Shown: positions 1 to 11,150 of the stretch, piece by piece | Layout: every line of letters begins with the position of its first letter | How positions within the stretch are numbered: the first letter of the stretch is position 1 | Made by a program: the position numbers and the translations under genes | Source: Galaxea fascicularis | Taxonomy: Eukaryota > Cnidaria > Anthozoa > Scleractinia > Euphylliidae | DNA length: 64,000 nucleotides | Direction: 5' to 3' | NCBI GenBank assembly: GCA_948470475.1 | Contig: OX419346.1 | Coordinates: forward strand, 16,568,680-16,632,679 | The notes under the pieces: model-generated | What the model saw: only the letters and a program-made list of their open reading frames with translations | Told to the model about the DNA's origin: nothing | Databases searched by the model: none

Positions 1-968
1 TAACACTTTTGGTTATATTTTGACCGGTTCCAACAAGTAATTAATAAATGTCTGGTACATAGTATCCTTTGTGCTTCCTTTTAATTACTCTACAACGTTA
101 AAGAACCCACCCACTGAACGCAAGGTGTAGGAAACTTACAACCCAGCGCAATGGATTGTCCTACAACAAATAAACCACATATTCGGAGGTATTAGCATGC
201 ATTTGCTACCGGTGATACTCTAACTATCCGAATTCAAATAAAGCGTATGATATAATGAATTGAAGACTTACCTCTGTTGTTTCAAATGTATGTACGTTGA
301 AGTCAATTTATCCTAAAGCGAATGATGATTCTGCAAAACGGATATTTGGAGACTTAATAAGGCACCCGATAAAACAAATTACAACCAAATTTCTCTACCG
401 TGCCAATGAACTCAGTCTTAGCGAGGGCCAGATTAGTGGAGCAAGGCGGAAAAAATTCTTTAATCAAAACTGTTGGCAAGAAACCAGCCATTTAAACCTA
501 AAGTACAAAGGGATGTAATTATGCAGATGATGTCAGCGGAAGTCGTTTTTATTGAAACTCTATTTACATTACGGATTCTGCCACAGGATATTTCGGGATA
601 GAAAGTTCTTTATAAAGTACATAGGTTGCACATAACATCAAAGCCGACACACATCACAAAGTAGAGCTGAATGGATTTACCGTATACTATTAAAGGCCGA
701 CATTTGGACGGAAGTGGAAAGTGCTTGCGGAGCGTAAATGCAAATGACGTCAGTGGGCAGTCGTCGTTATTTTTAGCTCAGCGCGTCATGTGATCTTTAA
801 TAAATTCGGGACTTTAATTAATATTTCACTTTCAGTATGTGGCGCGGATGTGCGTGAGCATTGTGCTTGATGGAGTTTGTCTTAGGCGAAGCCATCTGGT
901 GCCACAAAGTAAAGGCCTGGATTTAGGAAAATAAGCAAAAGTAGCCTGAGTATCAGGCTTTTCTTGGA

Positions 969-1008
969 AGGGGGGAGGGAGGGGGTGCTGGATGAGGGGG
1001 GGGGGGGG
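969..1008 (+). repeat. G-rich low-complexity tract, quadruplex-prone
   Basis: Four or more G runs lie within 40 bases: a run of about six, then GGG, GGGGG and, after a short gap, an uninterrupted run of 13 G at 996-1008. This satisfies the usual intramolecular G-quadruplex pattern on the + strand. It resembles the G-rich tract inside every array unit in composition only; the surrounding sequence is unrelated. Confidence 0.7.
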
Positions 1009-1128
1009 AATGAAAAGCCTCAGATAGAGTCCTTCATTGCGCCTTCCGCCGCATCTCAACACGATACGCTCTTCCAAAAAAAAAGGTCCAATAAAAATCA
1101 TTTTCATATTTGCCCTCTTCTCTCCTAG

Positions 1129-1204
1129 CTCTCCCAGCCTGGACTGGTACTCAGAGAACCTCTAGTGTCGCTTTCTGTTTACTTCGAGCTCACTACACTG
1201 CGAG
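1129..1204 (+). other. Candidate internal exon (unassigned)
   Basis: A pyrimidine-rich stretch ending in TCTCTCCTAG (to 1128) makes a good 3' splice site, and CGAG followed by GTGAGT at 1205 makes a good 5' splice site. The 76 bases between are open in two of three frames; one reads LSQPGLVLREPLVSLSVYFE and continues to the donor. I do not recognise the peptide and found no partner exon in this window. It could equally be a chance pair of splice-like signals or part of a dispersed repeat. Confidence 0.2.
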
Positions 1205-2607
1205 GTGAGTTTCCTTCGAACTACCTTGAAACACATCAGGAAGAGGAAGGAGACCAAATTAAATGAGCTCTGTTTACTGGCTGCTTGCATAATAATGATG
1301 TTGGTTGAGCCAAGTGGTCCATGAGCTTAGAGTGTTACAGGGTTCAAAGCATATGAAATTAAACTTGACCACATTATGCAAATTCTCTATCCTGTCCCTT
1401 GTTGGACCCTCTGATCGCATTTTGTCTCCCTTAAATGTTCTTGCTGCTTGTGCCTCTTCGTCATCTGTTTGCCACTTGAAAATTATGTAGCTGAAACTGT
1501 TTCTAATTATATCTGTTACGTCAGAGGATCCAACAATGGATAGGATAGAGACATTTATTTTAATGAAACGAAGGTTATAACATTTCGTTTGAAATTAAAA
1601 CTGCTTGTTTACCAATCGACGTTGCACTGACGTCACAGATATAATGATTTAATTGCACAGTTGATATAAATGACTGTAGATAAACGAGTTAATGCATTAA
1701 GTCCAACGGCGCGTAAGCGACCGGACAAGCTGAAACTGTACAAAACCGCTGAAGAAGACATTAAAGTCGAAACCGGTCCGGAAAAAAATGGAAAATGGCT
1801 TGTTTTGGTTGAGACGGCTGGATCGACACCCAACCATAAGTGTCCATCCTTAATTTCTAGTGCGAAACCGCAAGGGAGGTTCCGTTAAAGGAGTTGAGAA
1901 GCGGGCAGGATCTAGACCCCCTCTCCTGGCAAGAGAAATTCTTTGCAAATTATATATACCTGACCTTATGAAAACCAGGTCGACGAAAATTCGAGGCTTT
2001 TTAGAACTTCCTTTGCTATTACCTCCGTTGTTTAACAAGGACACTTAACTTTTTGCTTATTACCAGATTACAGTGTCGACGAAAGGAAAAAAAAAAGAAC
2101 ATGGCTATTTGCTATATCACTAGACATGAAATCGACGTAACCTCTGACCTGAACTATCGTGTGGGCAGTAGTGTCAGTTTTGCCCAAATCTTGCTTTGAA
2201 ACGTCGGCCTTGCCGAGAGCAAAGTTACCGTCGGAAAGAGGCATCGATTTCCACGAAATCAAGCAACGTTTTAAACCGAATTCCCTGGTGGCTAACACAA
2301 ATAACAGCAAGCTCTTGGTAAATTACATCTACGTAAACATGTGGCAAATGTTACGACTAGATTTGAGGCCGGAAATCACACATTATGACACTTCAAATTA
2401 TCACATCACTTATCAGATCACTAGCATAGAATCGCTAAAGCCGCAAGGGCGGTAACAAGTCGGGAAACTGGAAAAACTTACGGTTTTCGCGCAGAAATAC
2501 AGAGGCAAATCTTGTCGTCGCCTGATAGTTACTTGAAGTCCCGGATGTTGAAAAACGATTTCAAGCAAACTTCCGTCAAGCCCTTGTTTCTTGCTCAATT
2601 TTTACTA

Positions 2608-2790
2608 AGTCTTTAGCCTGGTCAAAAGTCAAGTCCAATTTCACCATCTGCGCTTACAAATCAACCCTGACACCTACGTTTTGAGGCTAAAGACTCCTTA
2701 CCTCCGAAAGCAAAGCTCTACAATAACCTTCACTGCGCCTAACAGTCGACTTCATAGCGGCCGACAAGATAAATACGCACGAAGGTTATT
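2608..2790. repeat. Two strong hairpins inside element A
   Basis: In the first A copy AGTCTTTAGCC (2608-2618) is the exact inverse of GGCTAAAGACT (2685-2695), an 11-bp stem with a 66-nt loop. Next to it AATAACCTTC (2722-2731) is inverse to GAAGGTTATT (2781-2790), a 10-bp stem that extends by TGCG/CGCA across a small bulge. Both recur in every unit. They could be remnants of nested foldback sequence or a structured transcript; nothing shows expression. Confidence 0.65.
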
Positions 2791-2950
2791 AGACGAGGCA
2801 GACACTGCATCTCGCTAGAATTTTTCCCTCACTGAGCTTCATGATGCTCTAAGGAAAACTTTGCTCTAGGAGGTGAACAGGAAAGCTAAATATACTGACT
2901 CCGTTTGAAACTAAGCCTGCGCTAAGATTTCAAATTCATGCAAATTTTCT

Positions 2951-3028
2951 TGAGAAAGAGAGAGAGTGGGACCAAATAAAGAGGGTTGAAAGGGAGGAGG
3001 GGCAGGGTAGGGGGGGGGGGGGAGAGAG
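2951..3028 (+). repeat. Polypurine and G-quadruplex tract in element A
   Basis: A purine-rich stretch contains GA repeats, then five G runs at 2983-2985, 2992-2994, 2999-3002, 3005-3007 and 3010-3022, with loops of 6, 4, 2 and 2 bases. This is a textbook G-quadruplex pattern. The final G13 run has the same length in each unit because the period never changes. The tract recurs 36 times, once per A copy. Confidence 0.8.
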
Positions 3029-3205
3029 TTTATTCTAACTTTCAATGTTAACTTTCTCTTACTAATCAGCTAATTGCCATTGTCGCTCCCCCCAGCACAA
3101 GCAAAGACCAAGAAGAATAGAAGGGGGAAACACACCTCAGTACTAAAATAAACAAGGCTTAGTATAACTTTCCTGCGACCCTGTTTTCAAAAATCCAGGT
3201 ATATA

Positions 3206-3541
3206 TCTCAAGCATATCGGTCGAATTGCACAGAATTATTTCATATTCAACTTAAAACGATAGGAAACGTTCAAATGAAGAGTTCTAAGTGCGAAAAGCG
3301 GAGAGGTTGCCTTTAGATGATCAAATCTTTAGACATGAAACTGTGCTCTTGGTCATAACCATGACATAAATTATCTTAGAATACTAGTGACTTGCTTAAA
3401 GTGCAGACATTGTGAAGATCGTGGACTTATGTTAGGCTTGAAAGCCGTCTTCTAAGGTCTGTAACATTTGTACGCGAAAAGAGTTGTGATTTGAACAAAT
3501 TTGGCTGTGAAATCAGTCCCATATTTGCTAATCCTGTGAAA
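3206..3541. repeat. Spacer B, first copy (336 bp)
   Basis: B lies between the right end of one A and the left end of the next, beginning TCTCAAGC and ending CTGTGAAA, with TATATA on each side. It has no terminal inverted repeats, no ORF of note and no match to 5S rRNA, snRNA or tRNA that I can see. Short hairpins occur at GTCAT-aacc-ATGAC and GGCTT-ga-AAGCC. B plus one 6-bp junction is 342 bp, which equals the extra length at both irregular places in the array. Confidence 0.85.
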
Positions 3542-6500
3542 TATATACCTGACCTTATGAAAACCAGGTCGACGAAAATTCGAGGCTTTTTAGAACTTCC
3601 TTTGCTATTACCTCCGTTGTTTAACAAGGACACTTAACTTTTTGCTTATTACCAGATTACAGTGTCGACGAAAGGAAAAAAAAAAGAACATGGCTATTTG
3701 CTATATCACTAGACATGAAATCGACGTAACCTCTGACCTGAACTATCGTGTGGGCAGTAGTGTCAGTTTTGCCCAAATCTTGCTTTGAAACGTCGGCCTT
3801 GCCGAGAGCAAAGTTACCGTCGGAAAGAGGCATCGATTTCCACGAAATCAAGCAACGTTTTAAACCGAATTCCCTGGTGGCTAACACAAATAACAGCAAG
3901 CTCTTGGTAAATTACATCTACGTAAACATGTGGCAAATGTTACGACTAGATTTGAGGCCGGAAATCACACATTATGACACTTCAAATTATCACATCACTT
4001 ATCAGATCACTAGCATAGAATCGCTAAAGCCGCAAGGGCGGTAACAAGTCGGGAAACTGGAAAAACTTACGGTTTTCGCGCAGAAATACAGAGGCAAATC
4101 TTGTCGTCGCCTGATAGTTACTTGAAGTCCCGGATGTTGAAAAACGATTTCAAGCAAACTTCCGTCAAGCCCTTGTTTCTTGCTCAATTTTTACTAAGTC
4201 TTTAGCCTGGTCAAAAGTCAAGTCCAATTTCACCATCTGCGCTTACAAATCAACCCTGACACCTACGTTTTGAGGCTAAAGACTCCTTACCTCCGAAAGC
4301 AAAGCTCTACAATAACCTTCACTGCGCCTAACAGTCGACTTCATAGCGGCCGACAAGATAAATACGCACGAAGGTTATTAGACGAGGCAGACACTGCATC
4401 TCGCTAGAATTTTTCCCTCACTGAGCTTCATGATGCTCTAAGGAAAACTTTGCTCTAGGAGGTGAACAGGAAAGCTAAATATACTGACTCCGTTTGAAAC
4501 TAAGCCTGCGCTAAGATTTCAAATTCATGCAAATTTTCTTGAGAAAGAGAGAGAGTGGGACCAAATAAAGAGGGTTGAAAGGGAGGAGGGGCAGGGTAGG
4601 GGGGGGGGGGGAGAGAGTTTATTCTAACTTTCAATGTTAACTTTCTCTTACTAATCAGCTAATTGCCATTGTCGCTCCCCCCAGCACAAGCAAAGACCAA
4701 GAAGAATAGAAGGGGGAAACACACCTCAGTACTAAAATAAACAAGGCTTAGTATAACTTTCCTGCGACCCTGTTTTCAAAAATCCAGGTATATATCTCAA
4801 GCATATCGGTCGAATTGCACAGAATTATTTCATATTCAACTTAAAACGATAGGAAACGTTCAAATGAAGAGTTCTAAGTGCGAAAAGCGGAGAGGTTGCC
4901 TTTAGATGATCAAATCTTTAGACATGAAACTGTGCTCTTGGTCATAACCATGACATAAATTATCTTAGAATACTAGTGACTTGCTTAAAGTGCAGACATT
5001 GTGAAGATCGTGGACTTATGTTAGGCTTGAAAGCCGTCTTCTAAGGTCTGTAACATTTGTACGCGAAAAGAGTTGTGATTTGAACAAATTTGGCTGTGAA
5101 ATCAGTCCCATATTTGCTAATCCTGTGAAATATATACCTGACCTTATGAAAACCAGGTCGACGAAAATTCGAGGCTTTTTAGAACTTCCTTTGCTATTAC
5201 CTCCGTTGTTTAACAAGGACACTTAACTTTTTGCTTATTACCAGATTACAGTGTCGACGAAAGGAAAAAAAAAAGAACATGGCTATTTGCTATATCACTA
5301 GACATGAAATCGACGTAACCTCTGACCTGAACTATCGTGTGGGCAGTAGTGTCAGTTTTGCCCAAATCTTGCTTTGAAACGTCGGCCTTGCCGAGAGCAA
5401 AGTTACCGTCGGAAAGAGGCATCGATTTCCACGAAATCAAGCAACGTTTTAAACCGAATTCCCTGGTGGCTAACACAAATAACAGCAAGCTCTTGGTAAA
5501 TTACATCTACGTAAACATGTGGCAAATGTTACGACTAGATTTGAGGCCGGAAATCACACATTATGACACTTCAAATTATCACATCACTTATCAGATCACT
5601 AGCATAGAATCGCTAAAGCCGCAAGGGCGGTAACAAGTCGGGAAACTGGAAAAACTTACGGTTTTCGCGCAGAAATACAGAGGCAAATCTTGTCGTCGCC
5701 TGATAGTTACTTGAAGTCCCGGATGTTGAAAAACGATTTCAAGCAAACTTCCGTCAAGCCCTTGTTTCTTGCTCAATTTTTACTAAGTCTTTAGCCTGGT
5801 CAAAAGTCAAGTCCAATTTCACCATCTGCGCTTACAAATCAACCCTGACACCTACGTTTTGAGGCTAAAGACTCCTTACCTCCGAAAGCAAAGCTCTACA
5901 ATAACCTTCACTGCGCCTAACAGTCGACTTCATAGCGGCCGACAAGATAAATACGCACGAAGGTTATTAGACGAGGCAGACACTGCATCTCGCTAGAATT
6001 TTTCCCTCACTGAGCTTCATGATGCTCTAAGGAAAACTTTGCTCTAGGAGGTGAACAGGAAAGCTAAATATACTGACTCCGTTTGAAACTAAGCCTGCGC
6101 TAAGATTTCAAATTCATGCAAATTTTCTTGAGAAAGAGAGAGAGTGGGACCAAATAAAGAGGGTTGAAAGGGAGGAGGGGCAGGGTAGGGGGGGGGGGGG
6201 AGAGAGTTTATTCTAACTTTCAATGTTAACTTTCTCTTACTAATCAGCTAATTGCCATTGTCGCTCCCCCCAGCACAAGCAAAGACCAAGAAGAATAGAA
6301 GGGGGAAACACACCTCAGTACTAAAATAAACAAGGCTTAGTATAACTTTCCTGCGACCCTGTTTTCAAAAATCCAGGTATATATCTCAAGCATATCGGTC
6401 GAATTGCACAGAATTATTTCATATTCAACTTAAAACGATAGGAAACGTTCAAATGAAGAGTTCTAAGTGCGAAAAGCGGAGAGGTTGCCTTTAGATGATC

Positions 6501-9500
6501 AAATCTTTAGACATGAAACTGTGCTCTTGGTCATAACCATGACATAAATTATCTTAGAATACTAGTGACTTGCTTAAAGTGCAGACATTGTGAAGATCGT
6601 GGACTTATGTTAGGCTTGAAAGCCGTCTTCTAAGGTCTGTAACATTTGTACGCGAAAAGAGTTGTGATTTGAACAAATTTGGCTGTGAAATCAGTCCCAT
6701 ATTTGCTAATCCTGTGAAATATATACCTGACCTTATGAAAACCAGGTCGACGAAAATTCGAGGCTTTTTAGAACTTCCTTTGCTATTACCTCCGTTGTTT
6801 AACAAGGACACTTAACTTTTTGCTTATTACCAGATTACAGTGTCGACGAAAGGAAAAAAAAAAGAACATGGCTATTTGCTATATCACTAGACATGAAATC
6901 GACGTAACCTCTGACCTGAACTATCGTGTGGGCAGTAGTGTCAGTTTTGCCCAAATCTTGCTTTGAAACGTCGGCCTTGCCGAGAGCAAAGTTACCGTCG
7001 GAAAGAGGCATCGATTTCCACGAAATCAAGCAACGTTTTAAACCGAATTCCCTGGTGGCTAACACAAATAACAGCAAGCTCTTGGTAAATTACATCTACG
7101 TAAACATGTGGCAAATGTTACGACTAGATTTGAGGCCGGAAATCACACATTATGACACTTCAAATTATCACATCACTTATCAGATCACTAGCATAGAATC
7201 GCTAAAGCCGCAAGGGCGGTAACAAGTCGGGAAACTGGAAAAACTTACGGTTTTCGCGCAGAAATACAGAGGCAAATCTTGTCGTCGCCTGATAGTTACT
7301 TGAAGTCCCGGATGTTGAAAAACGATTTCAAGCAAACTTCCGTCAAGCCCTTGTTTCTTGCTCAATTTTTACTAAGTCTTTAGCCTGGTCAAAAGTCAAG
7401 TCCAATTTCACCATCTGCGCTTACAAATCAACCCTGACACCTACGTTTTGAGGCTAAAGACTCCTTACCTCCGAAAGCAAAGCTCTACAATAACCTTCAC
7501 TGCGCCTAACAGTCGACTTCATAGCGGCCGACAAGATAAATACGCACGAAGGTTATTAGACGAGGCAGACACTGCATCTCGCTAGAATTTTTCCCTCACT
7601 GAGCTTCATGATGCTCTAAGGAAAACTTTGCTCTAGGAGGTGAACAGGAAAGCTAAATATACTGACTCCGTTTGAAACTAAGCCTGCGCTAAGATTTCAA
7701 ATTCATGCAAATTTTCTTGAGAAAGAGAGAGAGTGGGACCAAATAAAGAGGGTTGAAAGGGAGGAGGGGCAGGGTAGGGGGGGGGGGGGAGAGAGTTTAT
7801 TCTAACTTTCAATGTTAACTTTCTCTTACTAATCAGCTAATTGCCATTGTCGCTCCCCCCAGCACAAGCAAAGACCAAGAAGAATAGAAGGGGGAAACAC
7901 ACCTCAGTACTAAAATAAACAAGGCTTAGTATAACTTTCCTGCGACCCTGTTTTCAAAAATCCAGGTATATATCTCAAGCATATCGGTCGAATTGCACAG
8001 AATTATTTCATATTCAACTTAAAACGATAGGAAACGTTCAAATGAAGAGTTCTAAGTGCGAAAAGCGGAGAGGTTGCCTTTAGATGATCAAATCTTTAGA
8101 CATGAAACTGTGCTCTTGGTCATAACCATGACATAAATTATCTTAGAATACTAGTGACTTGCTTAAAGTGCAGACATTGTGAAGATCGTGGACTTATGTT
8201 AGGCTTGAAAGCCGTCTTCTAAGGTCTGTAACATTTGTACGCGAAAAGAGTTGTGATTTGAACAAATTTGGCTGTGAAATCAGTCCCATATTTGCTAATC
8301 CTGTGAAATATATACCTGACCTTATGAAAACCAGGTCGACGAAAATTCGAGGCTTTTTAGAACTTCCTTTGCTATTACCTCCGTTGTTTAACAAGGACAC
8401 TTAACTTTTTGCTTATTACCAGATTACAGTGTCGACGAAAGGAAAAAAAAAAGAACATGGCTATTTGCTATATCACTAGACATGAAATCGACGTAACCTC
8501 TGACCTGAACTATCGTGTGGGCAGTAGTGTCAGTTTTGCCCAAATCTTGCTTTGAAACGTCGGCCTTGCCGAGAGCAAAGTTACCGTCGGAAAGAGGCAT
8601 CGATTTCCACGAAATCAAGCAACGTTTTAAACCGAATTCCCTGGTGGCTAACACAAATAACAGCAAGCTCTTGGTAAATTACATCTACGTAAACATGTGG
8701 CAAATGTTACGACTAGATTTGAGGCCGGAAATCACACATTATGACACTTCAAATTATCACATCACTTATCAGATCACTAGCATAGAATCGCTAAAGCCGC
8801 AAGGGCGGTAACAAGTCGGGAAACTGGAAAAACTTACGGTTTTCGCGCAGAAATACAGAGGCAAATCTTGTCGTCGCCTGATAGTTACTTGAAGTCCCGG
8901 ATGTTGAAAAACGATTTCAAGCAAACTTCCGTCAAGCCCTTGTTTCTTGCTCAATTTTTACTAAGTCTTTAGCCTGGTCAAAAGTCAAGTCCAATTTCAC
9001 CATCTGCGCTTACAAATCAACCCTGACACCTACGTTTTGAGGCTAAAGACTCCTTACCTCCGAAAGCAAAGCTCTACAATAACCTTCACTGCGCCTAACA
9101 GTCGACTTCATAGCGGCCGACAAGATAAATACGCACGAAGGTTATTAGACGAGGCAGACACTGCATCTCGCTAGAATTTTTCCCTCACTGAGCTTCATGA
9201 TGCTCTAAGGAAAACTTTGCTCTAGGAGGTGAACAGGAAAGCTAAATATACTGACTCCGTTTGAAACTAAGCCTGCGCTAAGATTTCAAATTCATGCAAA
9301 TTTTCTTGAGAAAGAGAGAGAGTGGGACCAAATAAAGAGGGTTGAAAGGGAGGAGGGGCAGGGTAGGGGGGGGGGGGGAGAGAGTTTATTCTAACTTTCA
9401 ATGTTAACTTTCTCTTACTAATCAGCTAATTGCCATTGTCGCTCCCCCCAGCACAAGCAAAGACCAAGAAGAATAGAAGGGGGAAACACACCTCAGTACT

Positions 9501-11150
9501 AAAATAAACAAGGCTTAGTATAACTTTCCTGCGACCCTGTTTTCAAAAATCCAGGTATATATCTCAAGCATATCGGTCGAATTGCACAGAATTATTTCAT
9601 ATTCAACTTAAAACGATAGGAAACGTTCAAATGAAGAGTTCTAAGTGCGAAAAGCGGAGAGGTTGCCTTTAGATGATCAAATCTTTAGACATGAAACTGT
9701 GCTCTTGGTCATAACCATGACATAAATTATCTTAGAATACTAGTGACTTGCTTAAAGTGCAGACATTGTGAAGATCGTGGACTTATGTTAGGCTTGAAAG
9801 CCGTCTTCTAAGGTCTGTAACATTTGTACGCGAAAAGAGTTGTGATTTGAACAAATTTGGCTGTGAAATCAGTCCCATATTTGCTAATCCTGTGAAATAT
9901 ATACCTGACCTTATGAAAACCAGGTCGACGAAAATTCGAGGCTTTTTAGAACTTCCTTTGCTATTACCTCCGTTGTTTAACAAGGACACTTAACTTTTTG
10001 CTTATTACCAGATTACAGTGTCGACGAAAGGAAAAAAAAAAGAACATGGCTATTTGCTATATCACTAGACATGAAATCGACGTAACCTCTGACCTGAACT
10101 ATCGTGTGGGCAGTAGTGTCAGTTTTGCCCAAATCTTGCTTTGAAACGTCGGCCTTGCCGAGAGCAAAGTTACCGTCGGAAAGAGGCATCGATTTCCACG
10201 AAATCAAGCAACGTTTTAAACCGAATTCCCTGGTGGCTAACACAAATAACAGCAAGCTCTTGGTAAATTACATCTACGTAAACATGTGGCAAATGTTACG
10301 ACTAGATTTGAGGCCGGAAATCACACATTATGACACTTCAAATTATCACATCACTTATCAGATCACTAGCATAGAATCGCTAAAGCCGCAAGGGCGGTAA
10401 CAAGTCGGGAAACTGGAAAAACTTACGGTTTTCGCGCAGAAATACAGAGGCAAATCTTGTCGTCGCCTGATAGTTACTTGAAGTCCCGGATGTTGAAAAA
10501 CGATTTCAAGCAAACTTCCGTCAAGCCCTTGTTTCTTGCTCAATTTTTACTAAGTCTTTAGCCTGGTCAAAAGTCAAGTCCAATTTCACCATCTGCGCTT
10601 ACAAATCAACCCTGACACCTACGTTTTGAGGCTAAAGACTCCTTACCTCCGAAAGCAAAGCTCTACAATAACCTTCACTGCGCCTAACAGTCGACTTCAT
10701 AGCGGCCGACAAGATAAATACGCACGAAGGTTATTAGACGAGGCAGACACTGCATCTCGCTAGAATTTTTCCCTCACTGAGCTTCATGATGCTCTAAGGA
10801 AAACTTTGCTCTAGGAGGTGAACAGGAAAGCTAAATATACTGACTCCGTTTGAAACTAAGCCTGCGCTAAGATTTCAAATTCATGCAAATTTTCTTGAGA
10901 AAGAGAGAGAGTGGGACCAAATAAAGAGGGTTGAAAGGGAGGAGGGGCAGGGTAGGGGGGGGGGGGGAGAGAGTTTATTCTAACTTTCAATGTTAACTTT
11001 CTCTTACTAATCAGCTAATTGCCATTGTCGCTCCCCCCAGCACAAGCAAAGACCAAGAAGAATAGAAGGGGGAAACACACCTCAGTACTAAAATAAACAA
11101 GGCTTAGTATAACTTTCCTGCGACCCTGTTTTCAAAAATCCAGGTATATA

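Larger units (their letters stand above)
1..1952. other. Left flank of the array; no recognised gene
   Basis: I see no gene I can support here. Open frames are short (at most 91 codons), match no family I recognise, and several start with GTG or TTG, which is not credible for an animal gene. The stretch holds a G-rich tract (969-1008), one possible small exon (1129-1204), two CRE-like TGACGTCA palindromes (745-752 and 1628-1635), and a pair of diverged similar stretches near 515-555 and 735-775. It ends in AAATTATATATA directly before the first array copy. Confidence 0.6.
1953..3205. mobile_element. Element A, first copy: non-autonomous TIR DNA transposon
   Basis: The 1241-bp core (1959-3199) is bounded by TATATA on both sides. 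Its two ends are inverted repeats: bases 1959-1989 match the reverse complement of 3169-3199 at 22 of 31 positions, including CCTG at the tip, TGAAAAC at 11-17 and GGTCG at 20-24. Each tip also forms a CCTG...CAGG mini-hairpin. There is no transposase reading frame; the longest ORFs (80 and 98 codons, antisense to each other) lack ATG starts. That makes A a MITE-like or otherwise non-autonomous element using a TA-rich target. The superfamily is not clear: the tip is not the CAGT of typical Tc1/mariner elements nor a TTAA insertion. An alternative is that A is only half of a satellite whose ends resemble each other by chance, which the A-free junction near 11487 argues against. Confidence 0.7.

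Noticed and set aside
1670..1888. 72-codon ATG ORF in the left flank, rich in K and E
   Set aside because: It has a real ATG and a CRE-like site 42 bases upstream, but no recognisable domain, no splice partner and a length within chance expectation.
1857..1900. Left-flank CCGCAAGGG segment as a fragment of A (which has AAAGCCGCAAGGGCGGT)
   Set aside because: Similarity is limited to about 10 bases with no collinear extension.
2068..2310. 80-codon minus-strand ORF in each A copy
   Set aside because: It starts with TTG, overlaps the opposite ORF, and ends in an F/L-rich tail encoded by the A10 tract; it matches no known family.
2159..2455. 98-codon + strand ORF repeated 36 times
   Set aside because: It begins with GTG rather than ATG, lies antisense to another open frame, shows no domain or signal I recognise, and recurs only because the unit recurs.
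2413..2598. 61-codon minus-strand ORF in each A copy
   Set aside because: It starts with TTG immediately after an in-frame stop; only its donor-like GTAAGT is of interest and is noted elsewhere.
3206..3541. B as a dimer of a 168-171 bp satellite monomer
   Set aside because: 342 is twice 171, but the two halves of B show no similarity by eye.
3427..3633. 68-codon minus-strand ORF spanning the A-B border
   Set aside because: It starts with GTG and reads through the terminal repeat and TATATA into B; its tail changes at the left edge and at the 37484 joint, so it is a junction product, not a gene.
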